A stretch of DNA of 64,000 nt from Alphaproteobacteria bacterium (GTDB taxonomy: Bacteria; Pseudomonadota; Alphaproteobacteria; Micavibrionales; Micavibrionaceae), in the NCBI GenBank assembly GCA_024279035.1, contig JAJRSA010000009.1, positions 1 to 64,000 of the forward strand. The letters run 5' to 3'. Of the stretch, positions 46,103 through 54,374 are shown in pieces. The first letter of the stretch is position 1, and each line of letters begins with the position of its first letter. The notes below the pieces were generated by a model. The model was not told where the DNA came from. It searched no databases and saw only the letters and a list, made by a program, of their open reading frames with translations. The position numbers and the translations under genes were made by a program.

Positions 46103-46891
46103 CTATCTCAGCCCTTTTATTGCCCCTCCATCGAGAGCAATAGAAGATCCTGTAATATAGGACGCCTGTTCACTACATAAGAAACACGCTGTTGCTCCAA
46201 ACTCTTTCATTGTCCCATAGCGCGCAAGAGGAATATCTTGTGCATCTTTTTGAACCTGCTCTTCGTATGTTATACCTTCACTATTAGCCCAGCCTTGAAC
46301 AACCTCTTGAAGACGCTCTGTTTCAATGCGAGCAGGCATTATACAATTAACCGTTACCCCGTCTTTTCCAACTTCAGAAGATAATGTTTTTGCAAAAGCC
46401 TGTAAGCCCGAACGTGCCACGTTAGACAGAACAAGATCAGGGACAGGCTGGACAGCCCCTTGAGTTGTCACAAACAAAATCCGTCCCCATTTTTGGGATT
46501 GCATGGCAGGTAAAACGGTGTGCGCACAGGCAATCATAGAGAGAAGATTATTTTCCAACGCAAAACGATACGCCTCTCCCCCTAAATCCGTGGCTTTTCC
46601 CATTTTGGGGCCTCCCGAGCTACACACAAGAATATCTATCTCGCCAAAATTCTGATGCACATTTTTAAAAAATGAACTCCGTTGAGCTTCATTATTATAA
46701 TCAGATATCTGTGTAAAATATGCGCCTCCTATTTCTTGAAAAAGAGTCTCTGCCTGATCCAAATGATCTTGATGGCGAGAAGAAATTGCAACTTTACATC
46801 CTTCCCGCAAAAGCGCCTCAGCCGTTGCCAACCCCAGCCCTTTACTGCCTCCAATAATTAGCGCCACACGGTCTTTAATTCCTAAATCCAT
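46103..46891 (-). CDS. Short-chain dehydrogenase-fold protein with altered active site
   Basis: 262 aa with the NAD(P) motif LIIGGSKGLGLATAEALLRE and the NNLLSMIACAHTVLPAMQ helix. The catalytic YxxxK of classical SDRs is replaced: LVLSNVARSGLQAFAKTLSS puts Ser and Arg at those positions. The rest (VNCIMPARIETERLQE; ASYITGSSIALDGGAIKG) is typical. A known SDR clade shows the SN..R pattern, so it may be an active reductase of an unusual type or a non-catalytic binder. It follows prfC by nine bases. Confidence 0.85.
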   Translation of the reverse strand: MDLGIKDRVALIIGGSKGLGLATAEALLREGCKVAISSRHQDHLDQAETLFQEIGGAYFTQISDYNNEAQRSSFFKNVHQNFGEIDILVCSSGGPKMGKATDLGGEAYRFALENNLLSMIACAHTVLPAMQSQKWGRILFVTTQGAVQPVPDLVLSNVARSGLQAFAKTLSSEVGKDGVTVNCIMPARIETERLQEVVQGWANSEGITYEEQVQKDAQDIPLARYGTMKEFGATACFLCSEQASYITGSSIALDGGAIKGLR

Positions 46892-46900
46892 TTATTTTTT

Positions 46901-48475
46901 CTACCTCGTCGCCAAGAACTGAATCTCTTTGTTCTTCTCTTCTGCATCGCCTAAATGCCATGCATTACGCGCCAAAAAGACAGGGTCTTCGTCGTGGTCG
47001 TTGGCGATGGCAGAACGGTTAGCGTCCATGAAGGATTTGAGCGCTTGAGGTTCTCCTTCGATCCATCGCGCTGTATAGAGGGCCGCTTGTTCGAAATGGA
47101 CGGGGATGTTGTATTCTGTACGGATACGGTCGGCGAGGACTTCGAATTGAAGCTGTCCGACGACCCCTACAATCCAATGAGAGTCTAAGAGAGGCTTAAA
47201 AACACGCGCCACGCCCTCTTCGGCTAATTGTTGAAGAGCCTTGCCCAGATGCTTGGCTTTCATCGGATCATCGGGCATAACACGTTGCATATATTCAGGG
47301 GCAAAAGAGGGAATGCCTGTAAAGGTCAAACTCTCCCCTTCTGTCAGGACGTCTCCAATGTGGAGATTCCCATGATTGGGGATGCCTATAATATCCCCCG
47401 GAAAAGCTTCTTCTGCCATTTCACGATCTTGAGCCAGAAAGAGTTGAGGCGAATGGATAGGGATCATCTTGCCAGATCGGCTGTGCTTTAACTTCATTCC
47501 TCGCTTGAAAGTTCCAGAACAAATCCTTGTAAATGCTATTCTATCTCTGTGTTTAGGATCCATATTGGCTTGGATCTTAAAAATAAAGGCTGTGACTTTA
47601 TTCTCAGTAGGATCAACTGTACGTTCTTGTGCTTTTTGAGGGCGCGGAGACGGCGCCCATCGCCCTAGTCCCTCTAAAAGCTCTTTGACGCCAAACGTAC
47701 TAATGGCACTTCCGAAAAAGACAGGAGTCATGTGGCCTTCTCTGTACGCCTCTTGATCAAAAGCAGGACAAAATTCCTTGACCATCTCTATCTCCTCTCG
47801 GAGCTTAGAGGCTGTGTACTCATCTAAGATTTTATCAATTTGAGGGTCATTCACGCCACTACATATTATCCCCTCTTTAATCTTATTGCCTTTGCCTTTT
47901 TCAAAGAGATGGATGGTATCATCATAGAGGCTATAACAGCCTTTAAAGTCTCGCCCCATACCAATTGGCCATGTGGCAGGGGTCACTTCTAAAGCCAGTT
48001 TTTGTTCAATTTCGTCCATCAAATCAATAGGGTCTTGCCCATCTCGATCCATTTTGTTGATAAAGGTAATAATGGGAATATTACGGAGACGACAGACTTC
48101 AAAGAGTTTTAGGGTTTGCTTTTCAATCCCCTTGGCACAATCAAGAACCATTACAGCACTATCCACAGCCGTTAGAGTTCTATAAGTGTCCTCACTAAAA
48201 TCTTCATGCCCAGGTGTATCGAGAAGGTTGTACGTCTTTCCTTCATAGTCAAAGGTCATCACCGACGAGGAGACAGAAATCCCCCGCTCTTGCTCCACTT
48301 TCATCCAGTCTGAGCGCGCACGGCGGCGGTTTCCTTTGGCTTTAACTTCCCCTGCAAGCTGAATAGCGCCTCCAAAAAGCAATAATTTCTCAGTCAATGT
48401 GGTTTTCCCTGCATCAGGATGAGAAATAATGGCAAATGTCCGTCGTTTTTTGACGATGTCTTCTAACTTACTCAA
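46901..48475 (-). CDS. prfC: Peptide chain release factor 3
   Basis: 524-aa GTPase that recycles RF1/RF2 from the ribosome. Motifs: G1 ISHPDAGKTTLTEKLLLFGG, RARSDWMKVEQERGISVSSS, G3 DTPGHEDFSEDTYR and G4 NKMD. No ATG lies near the start. The best start is TTG 48475, six bases after GGAGGAG, giving MSKLEDIVKKRRTFAIISHP, which matches other RF3 proteins. This start overlaps the stop of the DUF1491 gene by eight bases. Confidence 0.95.
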   Translation of the reverse strand: MSKLEDIVKKRRTFAIISHPDAGKTTLTEKLLLFGGAIQLAGEVKAKGNRRRARSDWMKVEQERGISVSSSVMTFDYEGKTYNLLDTPGHEDFSEDTYRTLTAVDSAVMVLDCAKGIEKQTLKLFEVCRLRNIPIITFINKMDRDGQDPIDLMDEIEQKLALEVTPATWPIGMGRDFKGCYSLYDDTIHLFEKGKGNKIKEGIICSGVNDPQIDKILDEYTASKLREEIEMVKEFCPAFDQEAYREGHMTPVFFGSAISTFGVKELLEGLGRWAPSPRPQKAQERTVDPTENKVTAFIFKIQANMDPKHRDRIAFTRICSGTFKRGMKLKHSRSGKMIPIHSPQLFLAQDREMAEEAFPGDIIGIPNHGNLHIGDVLTEGESLTFTGIPSFAPEYMQRVMPDDPMKAKHLGKALQQLAEEGVARVFKPLLDSHWIVGVVGQLQFEVLADRIRTEYNIPVHFEQAALYTARWIEGEPQALKSFMDANRSAIANDHDEDPVFLARNAWHLGDAEEKNKEIQFLATR

Positions 48476-48821
48476 GTATGTCTCCTCCAAAAGGATTTTT
48501 CATCTCTTTATCTTCTATTTCAATCGCCCACACATCAGGATCACGTTCAATAGAACGGCGAATATAGGCATCTATCTCCGATTCCGCAATCTCTTCTTTG
48601 CCCAGAGAATTTCCAAGCGCATGCATCCAGCATAGATTGTTCTCACTATTTCTAACTTGCGTTAAAATATGACACCCATTCCCAAGCCCATTAATTTTAA
48701 GAAGAACAGTTGCGCCTGAATGCGCGCCCTTATTAATAACATAGACAGGAATACAGGCAGACTGACATTGTGCAATGTGGCTTTCCACCCACAAAGCCGT
48801 TGGGAGGAAATCGTCTGTCAT
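48468..48821 (-). CDS. DUF1491 family protein
   Basis: 117-aa small cytosolic protein found mainly in Alphaproteobacteria; biochemical role unknown. It begins MTDDFLPTALWVESHIAQCQ. The family-typical AIEIEDKEMKNPFGG lies near the end. It is translationally coupled to prfC (stop within the prfC start region) and overlaps the Fur-family gene upstream by four bases, suggesting one operon of regulator, DUF1491 and RF3. Confidence 0.82.
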   Translation of the reverse strand: MTDDFLPTALWVESHIAQCQSACIPVYVINKGAHSGATVLLKINGLGNGCHILTQVRNSENNLCWMHALGNSLGKEEIAESEIDAYIRRSIERDPDVWAIEIEDKEMKNPFGGDILE

Positions 48822-49222
48822 TTTCGTTTTTTCGCGTACAGCTCAAGACGGTGATCCATCAAATCATAGCCCATATCGTGCGCTATTTTTTCTTTAAGGG
48901 CTTCCAGTTTTTCATTATGAAATTCAACAATCTCTCCACTATCAATATCAATGAGATGGTCATGATGCTCATCATTTAATTCATAGCGAGAAAAGCTTTC
49001 GTTAAAATCATGACGAATAAGAATGTCCATTTCATGAAGCAAAGACACCGTGCGATACACTGTCGCCATACTAATGGAAGAATCAACATCAGAAGCGCGT
49101 TTATAGAGCTCTTCAACAGAAGGATGATCCTGAGACTCTTCTAAAATCTTTAAAATAACCTTCCGAGGTGTCGTTAATTTAACACCCGCCTCCACACATA
49201 TTTTTTCAAGATTTAAAGGCAT
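48818..49222 (-). CDS. Fur-family regulator, Irr-like
   Basis: 134-aa winged-helix protein. DNA-binding part: GVKLTTPRKVILKILEESQD HPSVEELYKRA and MATVYRTVSLLHEMDIL. The dimer/metal part has DEHHDHLIDIDSGEIVEFHN. Structural CxxC zinc motifs of classical Fur are absent, as in Irr, the alphaproteobacterial haem-responsive iron regulator. It is not beside fabA, where irr often lies. It may govern iron-related genes here, including the suf operon, but no operator was identified. Confidence 0.85.
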   Translation of the reverse strand: MPLNLEKICVEAGVKLTTPRKVILKILEESQDHPSVEELYKRASDVDSSISMATVYRTVSLLHEMDILIRHDFNESFSRYELNDEHHDHLIDIDSGEIVEFHNEKLEALKEKIAHDMGYDLMDHRLELYAKKRK

Positions 49223-49225
49223 AAT

Positions 49226-50737
49226 CTACTCCGTCTTTTCTTTAAAAATAACACGTCGAGAGGGAAGTGTAACGGTTACAAGTGTTCCTTTACCAATATC
49301 AGAATCTAAATCTAATGTCCCCCCATGCAATTCCAACATCGCACGTGCCAGAGGAAGACCCAACCCTGTCCCCTGTTGGTCTTGTGCATGTTGGGAATCC
49401 ATGATCTGTCCAAAAGGTTCGAGCGCATCTTTAATTTTGTCTTTGGGAATACCTATTCCTTGGTCTTTGACAGAAATTAATATATCTCCAATATCATCGA
49501 GATAGGCACTTATCTTAATTTCTTGTCCTTTTTTAGAAAATTTAACGGCATTACTGACCAAATTGATTAAAACCTGACGGATAAGACGCATATCTGCCAA
49601 CAGAAAGGGAAGAGTCTCTTCGATATCGAGAAGAAGTTTAATTTCACTTTTAAAGGCTCTGGACTCCATAATACGCGCCACTGAAATGATCAAAGCGCCA
49701 ATATCAACCTCTTGCTCATCCAAATCAACTTTCCCAGATTCAATTTTAGACATATCCAAAACTTCATTGATGATTTCCAGAAGATGCTTAGCGCTCAAAT
49801 GGATATCTCCAAGATATTCCTTATATTTATCACTGCCCAAAGCCCCAAAGGTTTCATTCATCATGATTTCTGAAAAGCCTATGACGGCATTCAAAGGTGT
49901 ACGTAACTCATGGCTCATATTCGCAAGAAAGCTAGATTTTGCATTATTGGCTGCATCCGCGCGTTCTTTCGCCATCCGTAAAGACATTTCCATTTGCTTT
50001 CTCAAGGTAATATCCATCATGGTTTTAACCTGAAAATTACGCCCCTGACTTAAGGCCAACGTTGCCGTTGTATAGAGGACATTTGCAATAGAGCCATCTT
50101 TTCTCAGAAGGCGTCCCTCTCCTGAGCTTCTAATACCGCTATCCATCATAGAATCATAGCGCTCTATTTCTTCTTTTTTTTCTTCATGAGGCAAGAGAAC
50201 AGAAAAATCTTCTCCGATAATATCAGCTCTTTTCCAGCCATATGTCCGCAGAAAACTATCATTCACACGCACAACACGACGATGATGATCTGTCACAAAA
50301 ATACCAACTTCACTCACATCAAAGATAGACGTTAAGAGAGAAATCGCATCATCTCGCTCTCTTTGAAGAATAGAATCATCTGTTGTGTCGGGCTGTGCCA
50401 TCACATCCATAAGAATAGTTTTTCCATCTGACATGGAGACAGGATTAATCCAAAACCCATACACACGCACAGCGCCAGGTAAACTGGGGAGGGCTTGAAT
50501 AGTCACAGGTACATTTTGCTTGAGACAGACTTCGAATGCTTGCTCAAAATGGCGTACATTTTCACTATCTATAAAGTCCGACATTTCACGATTTATAATT
50601 TGCGATCTCTGTCTCTGAAAATACTCGACAGCCTTTTGATTGGCTTCAACTACGCGGTAATCCCCCTGTTTTGTAACCTGAACTAAAAACCTCGGGACAG
50701 GCATAGAATCAAAAAAAAGCTTGTGGTCTAAATTCAT
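49226..50737 (-). CDS. PAS-domain sensor histidine kinase
   Basis: 503-aa cytosolic kinase without membrane segments. Two PAS domains come first: residues about 10-130 and 140-260 (GIFVTDHHRRVVRVNDSFLR, IIGEDFSVLLPHEEKKEEI). The phosphoacceptor box is FLANMSHELRTPLNAVIGFS, and the ATP-binding boxes are N QVLINLVSNAVKFSK, DQGIGIPKDKI and GTGLGLPLARAMLELHGG. No response regulator is adjacent. The next gene upstream is a degenerate GGDEF-like protein 14 bp away, suggesting the two act together. Confidence 0.93.
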   Translation of the reverse strand: MNLDHKLFFDSMPVPRFLVQVTKQGDYRVVEANQKAVEYFQRQRSQIINREMSDFIDSENVRHFEQAFEVCLKQNVPVTIQALPSLPGAVRVYGFWINPVSMSDGKTILMDVMAQPDTTDDSILQRERDDAISLLTSIFDVSEVGIFVTDHHRRVVRVNDSFLRTYGWKRADIIGEDFSVLLPHEEKKEEIERYDSMMDSGIRSSGEGRLLRKDGSIANVLYTTATLALSQGRNFQVKTMMDITLRKQMEMSLRMAKERADAANNAKSSFLANMSHELRTPLNAVIGFSEIMMNETFGALGSDKYKEYLGDIHLSAKHLLEIINEVLDMSKIESGKVDLDEQEVDIGALIISVARIMESRAFKSEIKLLLDIEETLPFLLADMRLIRQVLINLVSNAVKFSKKGQEIKISAYLDDIGDILISVKDQGIGIPKDKIKDALEPFGQIMDSQHAQDQQGTGLGLPLARAMLELHGGTLDLDSDIGKGTLVTVTLPSRRVIFKEKTE

Positions 50738-50751
50738 TTCTCTCTTAAACC

Positions 50752-51615
50752 TTACTCATCAGTTTCTAAAAACTTCTGTAAATGTGTTGACTCCTGCATA
50801 ATGATATAATCATTGCGCATTGTAGCACAATTTCTCTCAAGATCTTTTTTCATATCCTGAAGAATATCTTTTAAACTTTGCCCTGAAACTGGTTCTGTAA
50901 TACATCCTGTAATACTTAAAGATACACCGTTAATTTTCTCCATACTTTCAAAATGACGGCGGACTCTTTCATAAAATTTTACAGCGCCAACAGATCTTGC
51001 GTACTTTAATGAGACAAGGATATAGACATCATCAACCCTGTATGCATCATCAAATACCCTTAAATTAGATAAAACGATCTCTGAAATTGGCTTTAAGAGA
51101 CTGAGAGTATCCTCCTCTTCCTTATTCCAAAGAGCATCAGAGCGCAACAAACAGAGACAAAAGCTATTATTTTCCCGTTCAAAACGCTTTAGCTCTTTTC
51201 GATAATCTTCTAGCAAAAAAGAACTTAATCTTAAACCTGTCTCAGAATCTCTCTCAGAAGAAGCGCCCGTCTCTTCCAAACAAGATCTTAGATGAAGGGC
51301 AAAACGCTCATGTGAGTCTATAAAAGAGTGTACAGCTCCTTTTTTGTCCGTCTCATGAAGAGTTTGAAAGAGAGAGAGAACAGTCATATTTTGATTTAAC
51401 CCCTCAAAATCTTTTAACAGAACTTTAACGCGTTCCGCTTGTTCTTCTTGCTCCAAATAATTTAAAAGAACATCAAGATGTTTGCTCTGTAAAAGAGAGA
51501 GACTAAGCCCCTTCCCTTCTTCAAAAACAAGAGAGAATATAATTATCTCATACCACCGCCTACAGTCCGAAAGAACAGACTCAACATAACGTTTTAAAAG
51601 CAAGCTTTTGTCCAT
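50752..51615 (-). CDS. Degenerate GGDEF-like protein
   Basis: 287 aa. The C-terminal 120 residues follow the GGDEF fold order: FCLCLLRSDAL, LSNLRVFDDAYRVDDVYILV SL, then FYERVRRHFESM and SLSITGCITEP with the SLKDILQDMKKDLE helix. The catalytic GG[D/E]EF is replaced by RVDDV, so diguanylate cyclase activity is not expected. The helical N-terminal part is unrecognised. It is encoded just before the PAS kinase and may be a non-catalytic partner or sensor in that pathway. Confidence 0.6.
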   Translation of the reverse strand: MDKSLLLKRYVESVLSDCRRWYEIIIFSLVFEEGKGLSLSLLQSKHLDVLLNYLEQEEQAERVKVLLKDFEGLNQNMTVLSLFQTLHETDKKGAVHSFIDSHERFALHLRSCLEETGASSERDSETGLRLSSFLLEDYRKELKRFERENNSFCLCLLRSDALWNKEEEDTLSLLKPISEIVLSNLRVFDDAYRVDDVYILVSLKYARSVGAVKFYERVRRHFESMEKINGVSLSITGCITEPVSGQSLKDILQDMKKDLERNCATMRNDYIIMQESTHLQKFLETDE

Positions 51616-51692
51616 AAAATATTTCCTCTTTTATTACCCATCCTTAGATATAACACAGAAAACATTAAATAATTACTCTATTCCTTGAATTT

Positions 51693-52919
51693 TCAGTCAG
51701 GAATCCATTCTTTTTGTAGCGCATCGAGAGTTCCCTCTTTAATAGCCTGCCGAATTTCTTTCATTAAGAGACTCATCACAGCCACATTATGCTGCGCCAG
51801 AATTTGTCCAGCGAGCTGTTCTTTGGCTTTAAAGAGGTGGTGAATATACGCTTTAGAGTATAAAGAGGAGGACTCACTCCCTAACTCAGGCCAAAGAGGG
51901 TCTTGATCTTCTTTATATTTCGCGTTTAAGAGATTTAAACGCTCATTCGGTGCTCCCTTCATCAACGCCCACCCATGACGGGCAATGCGTGTCGGAGAGA
52001 CACAATCAAATGTATCTATCCCAAGGCGCACACATTCAAAGATATCCCGAAAGGTTCCTATTCCTAAAAGATGGACGGGGCGCTCTGGCGCAATATGAGG
52101 CATACACCAAGAGACAATTTCAAAAAACTGATCAAAATTTCCACCGAATGTCCCCCCAAGGGCCGTTCCAAAGAAAGGGCGTGAGGCACAAAAGGCCGAG
52201 CTTTCTTCTCGTAGGTTTTTAAAGATCCCACCTTGGACAACACCATAGATGGCTTGTCGCCCATCATGTTTTTCATCAAAGGCCTTGAGAGAACGATCTC
52301 CCCATCTATGGCTCATATGCATGGAGTCTTCGGTATATTTCTCTGTCACATGCATGGCTGTGCACTCATCCAACTGGACAACAAAGTCAGCACCAATCTT
52401 GCGTTGGAGGTCCATCGCGCTCTCGGGAGAGAGAAACAATTTACGTCCATCCTTATAAGAACGGAAAGCTGCGCCTTCTTCTGTGATTTTTGTTAATGAT
52501 TTTTTCCGAGTGGGCTTATTATTGCGACATTTAATCTCATCAGCATTCACCCCTTCTCCCATAGAGTAAATCTGAAACCCTCCACTATCCGTTAATATTG
52601 GGCCGTCCCAGCCCATAAACTTGTGGAGACCTCCCATTTTTTCAACAATATCCGCTCCCGGCTGGATCATAAGATGGTAGGTATTCGCCAGAATAAAATC
52701 AGCCCCTGCCTCTTTCACCTGAGACGGGTGCAAGCCTTTAATATTGGCCTTTGTGCCACAAAAAATAAAATTGGGGGTATCCAATCCGCCATGAGGCGTT
52801 TCCAAACGCCCTAAACGCGCGCGCGAGCTTGGATCTATATGTGTGATATCAAAAGAAAAATTGGGATACTCAATGCCCCCAGCCCGACTCAAAAACTCTG
52901 TGTTAGGCTGGACACTCAT
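51693..52919 (-). CDS. tgt: Queuine tRNA-ribosyltransferase Tgt, zinc site missing
   Basis: 408-aa enzyme exchanging guanine 34 for preQ1. The active-site aspartates are in ILTDSGGFQIYSMGEG and IDTFDCVSPTRIARHG. The usual zinc ligands CxCxxC then His lie near residues 345-377. Here the cysteine positions read PELGSESSSLYSKAYIHHLF: all three Cys are gone, although the following YSKAYIHHL and His377 (AQHN) are kept. The fold may be stabilised without metal, or the gene may be impaired. It is downstream of rpmB by 15 bp. Confidence 0.93.
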   Translation of the reverse strand: MSVQPNTEFLSRAGGIEYPNFSFDITHIDPSSRARLGRLETPHGGLDTPNFIFCGTKANIKGLHPSQVKEAGADFILANTYHLMIQPGADIVEKMGGLHKFMGWDGPILTDSGGFQIYSMGEGVNADEIKCRNNKPTRKKSLTKITEEGAAFRSYKDGRKLFLSPESAMDLQRKIGADFVVQLDECTAMHVTEKYTEDSMHMSHRWGDRSLKAFDEKHDGRQAIYGVVQGGIFKNLREESSAFCASRPFFGTALGGTFGGNFDQFFEIVSWCMPHIAPERPVHLLGIGTFRDIFECVRLGIDTFDCVSPTRIARHGWALMKGAPNERLNLLNAKYKEDQDPLWPELGSESSSLYSKAYIHHLFKAKEQLAGQILAQHNVAVMSLLMKEIRQAIKEGTLDALQKEWIPD

Positions 52920-52934
52920 ACCTTATAGAATAAA

Positions 52935-53228
52935 TCAGGCTTTTTTAGCTGCAACAGCTTGCTCGACCTGAGCTTTAATAGGACGCAAAGACACATCAAG
53001 TTTTGTCTTAGCCGTGCCCATCACATACGCATCCAACCCACCTTTATGGTCAATTGTCCGTAACCCCGCGGCACTGAGTTTAATCCGCACAGAGCGTTTT
53101 AAAACTTCGCTATAGACTTTTGTTTCTTTAATATTAGGCAAAAAACGTCTCCGCGTTCTATTCAACGCATGAGAAACATTATTTCCAGATTGGGGCGTTT
53201 TCCCAGTAACAACACAACGACGGCTCAT
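52935..53228 (-). CDS. rpmB: 50S ribosomal protein L28
   Basis: 97-aa protein of the large subunit. Typical MSRRCVVTGKTPQSGNNVSH, RTRRRFLPNIKETKVYSEVL and VRIKLSAAGLRTIDHKGGLD AYV. The CxxC zinc pair seen in some forms is absent, as in the longer alphaproteobacterial L28. Followed by tgt. Confidence 0.96.
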   Translation of the reverse strand: MSRRCVVTGKTPQSGNNVSHALNRTRRRFLPNIKETKVYSEVLKRSVRIKLSAAGLRTIDHKGGLDAYVMGTAKTKLDVSLRPIKAQVEQAVAAKKA

Positions 53229-53367
53229 CTTCTTATTCCTTAATTAAACATTCGAATGCGGATAAATACACTTGAATAGCGCTCAAAGTCAAGCCTATAT
53301 TTTAGCTCTCTTAAAGATATAGCACCACCTTCACCTTTCTTACTGTAGAAGAACACAAGAAAAAACT

Positions 53368-53452
53368 GTCGTCGCCTGAATGTGTGCGCACATTCTAGGG
53401 CGATCCAGAATAGATTCCCCTAGAATTGCCTCACGACAATTCAGGGAATGAC
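53368..53452. repeat. Double-hairpin repeat, CCTGAAT/ATTCTAGG family, solo copy
   Basis: GTCGTCGCCTGAATG to AATTCAGGGAATGAC. Hairpin one CG/CG with loop stem GTG(T)/(G)CAC; hairpin two TC/GA with TTG/CAA. Same layout as the cassette 2 repeats, but no GIY-YIG gene is inside. It lies in the rpmB-ygjP gap (53229-53557), which holds no gene. Confidence 0.8.
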
Positions 53453-53516
53453 AATGTATTCTCTTCAAATCCAGAGTTTTAAGAAAGTAAGACTAGCATG
53501 GATCAAACTAAAAAAA

Positions 53517-53548
53517 CATCCGTGTTCATCCGTGTTCATCCGTGGTAA
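53517..53548. repeat. Half copy of the GATGAACACGGAT repeat
   Basis: ACATCCGTGTTCATCCGTGT then TCATCCGTGGTAAA: three tandem TCATCCGTG units, reverse complement of the arms at 25511-25597. It ends directly before the ATG of the ygjP-like gene. Confidence 0.65.
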
Positions 53549-53557
53549 AAAACATGA

Positions 53558-54255
53558 ATGAGCCTTTTGAAACACACAGACCTCCCTCTTGATATAGATC
53601 AAAGAGTAAGTGAGCGCGCCAAGCATTTAGCTCTGCGCCTTAACTATACGACAGGACGCATTGAGCTTGTCATCCCTAAAAAATGTCCTCACGGTTGATC
53701 AAACGCTTTCTTCTTCAGCATCAAGACTGGATTACAGAGAAACAAAAAACAATTCCACCTTCAATTCCCTTTGAAGACGGCGCTCTCATTCCTATTTTTG
53801 GAAACGAGACACGCATTCAAATAACACATAACACAGACTTAAAAAGAACAACGCTAGCCCTCAAAGACAACATCTTAAATGTCAAAACTTACCTCGATGA
53901 CCCCACTTCCCGCATCCAAAGATTTTTAAAGAAGGAGGCCTCCCTGCGATATCACGCCCTTGCCCTTCACAAAGCCAAAAACAGTAGGAAAAAGTTAACA
54001 TCACTCACGGTCAGAGACACAAAAAGCCGGTGGGGGAGCTGTTCCACAGATGGGCGCCTCTCCCTCTCCTCGCGCCTGATTTTTGCGCCTGTAGAGGCCA
54101 TGGACTACGTTATCGCCCACGAAATCGCCCACCTTACTCATATGAATCACTCTCCTGCTTTTTGGCGATTATGTAAGTCCTTGTGTGAAAATTACACAGA
54201 AGGGAAATCATGGATGAAAGCACATGGACATACATTGATGCGCTATGGGCGATAA
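53558..54255 (+). pseudogene. YgjP-like metallopeptidase (DUF45), frameshift in an A-run
   Basis: The catalytic part is intact: VIAHEIAHLTHMNHSPAFW gives HExxH plus a third His, as in YgjP/SprT-like proteases. From ATG 53558 the leader encodes MSLLKHTDLPLDIDQRVSER, then AKHLALRLNYTTGRIELVIP, the usual family N terminus, but stops at CPHG. The frame then shifts at the A6 run 53678-53683, and the next frame continues with LIKRFLLQHQDWITEK. A seventh A would join the two. Either the gene is newly broken, rescued by slippage, or it is a sequencing slip. The part from ATG 53683 (190 aa) could still be made alone. Confidence 0.7.
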
Positions 54256-54313
54256 AAAGCATTATCCCTTCGGAGGAGGGCTGAGAGAGGATTTAAGAAT
54301 AGAATAACCTCAC

Positions 54314-54358
54314 CTCACCATTGTCATCCTGAACTTGTTTCAGGATGACAATGGTGAG
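54314..54358. repeat. Perfect 20-bp-arm palindrome of the TCCTGAA family
   Basis: CTCACCATTGTCATCCTGAA and its exact reverse complement enclose a five-base CTTGT loop. It sits between the convergent ygjP-like and ruvX genes. It is the core hairpin of cassette 1 repeats, extended by matching flanks. It may also act as a bidirectional terminator, although it lacks T-runs. Confidence 0.75.
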
Positions 54359-54374
54359 AGAAGATCACAGGCCT

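Noticed and set aside
48476-48490. TTG at 48490 as the prfC start
   Set aside because: TTG 48475 has GGAGGAG six bases ahead and gives the family-typical N terminus. The earlier TTG would place the ribosome site inside the coding region.
53678-53684. Programmed -1 ribosomal frameshift in the ygjP-like gene
   Set aside because: The A6 run is preceded by T, so the P-site tRNA would re-pair poorly (TAA), and I see no stimulatory structure. A deletion, sequencing slip or transcript slippage is simpler.
54314-54358. Intrinsic terminator between ygjP-like and ruvX
   Set aside because: The palindrome is perfect but lacks T-runs on either side, and it is a member of the dispersed TCCTGAA repeat family, so I list it as a repeat.
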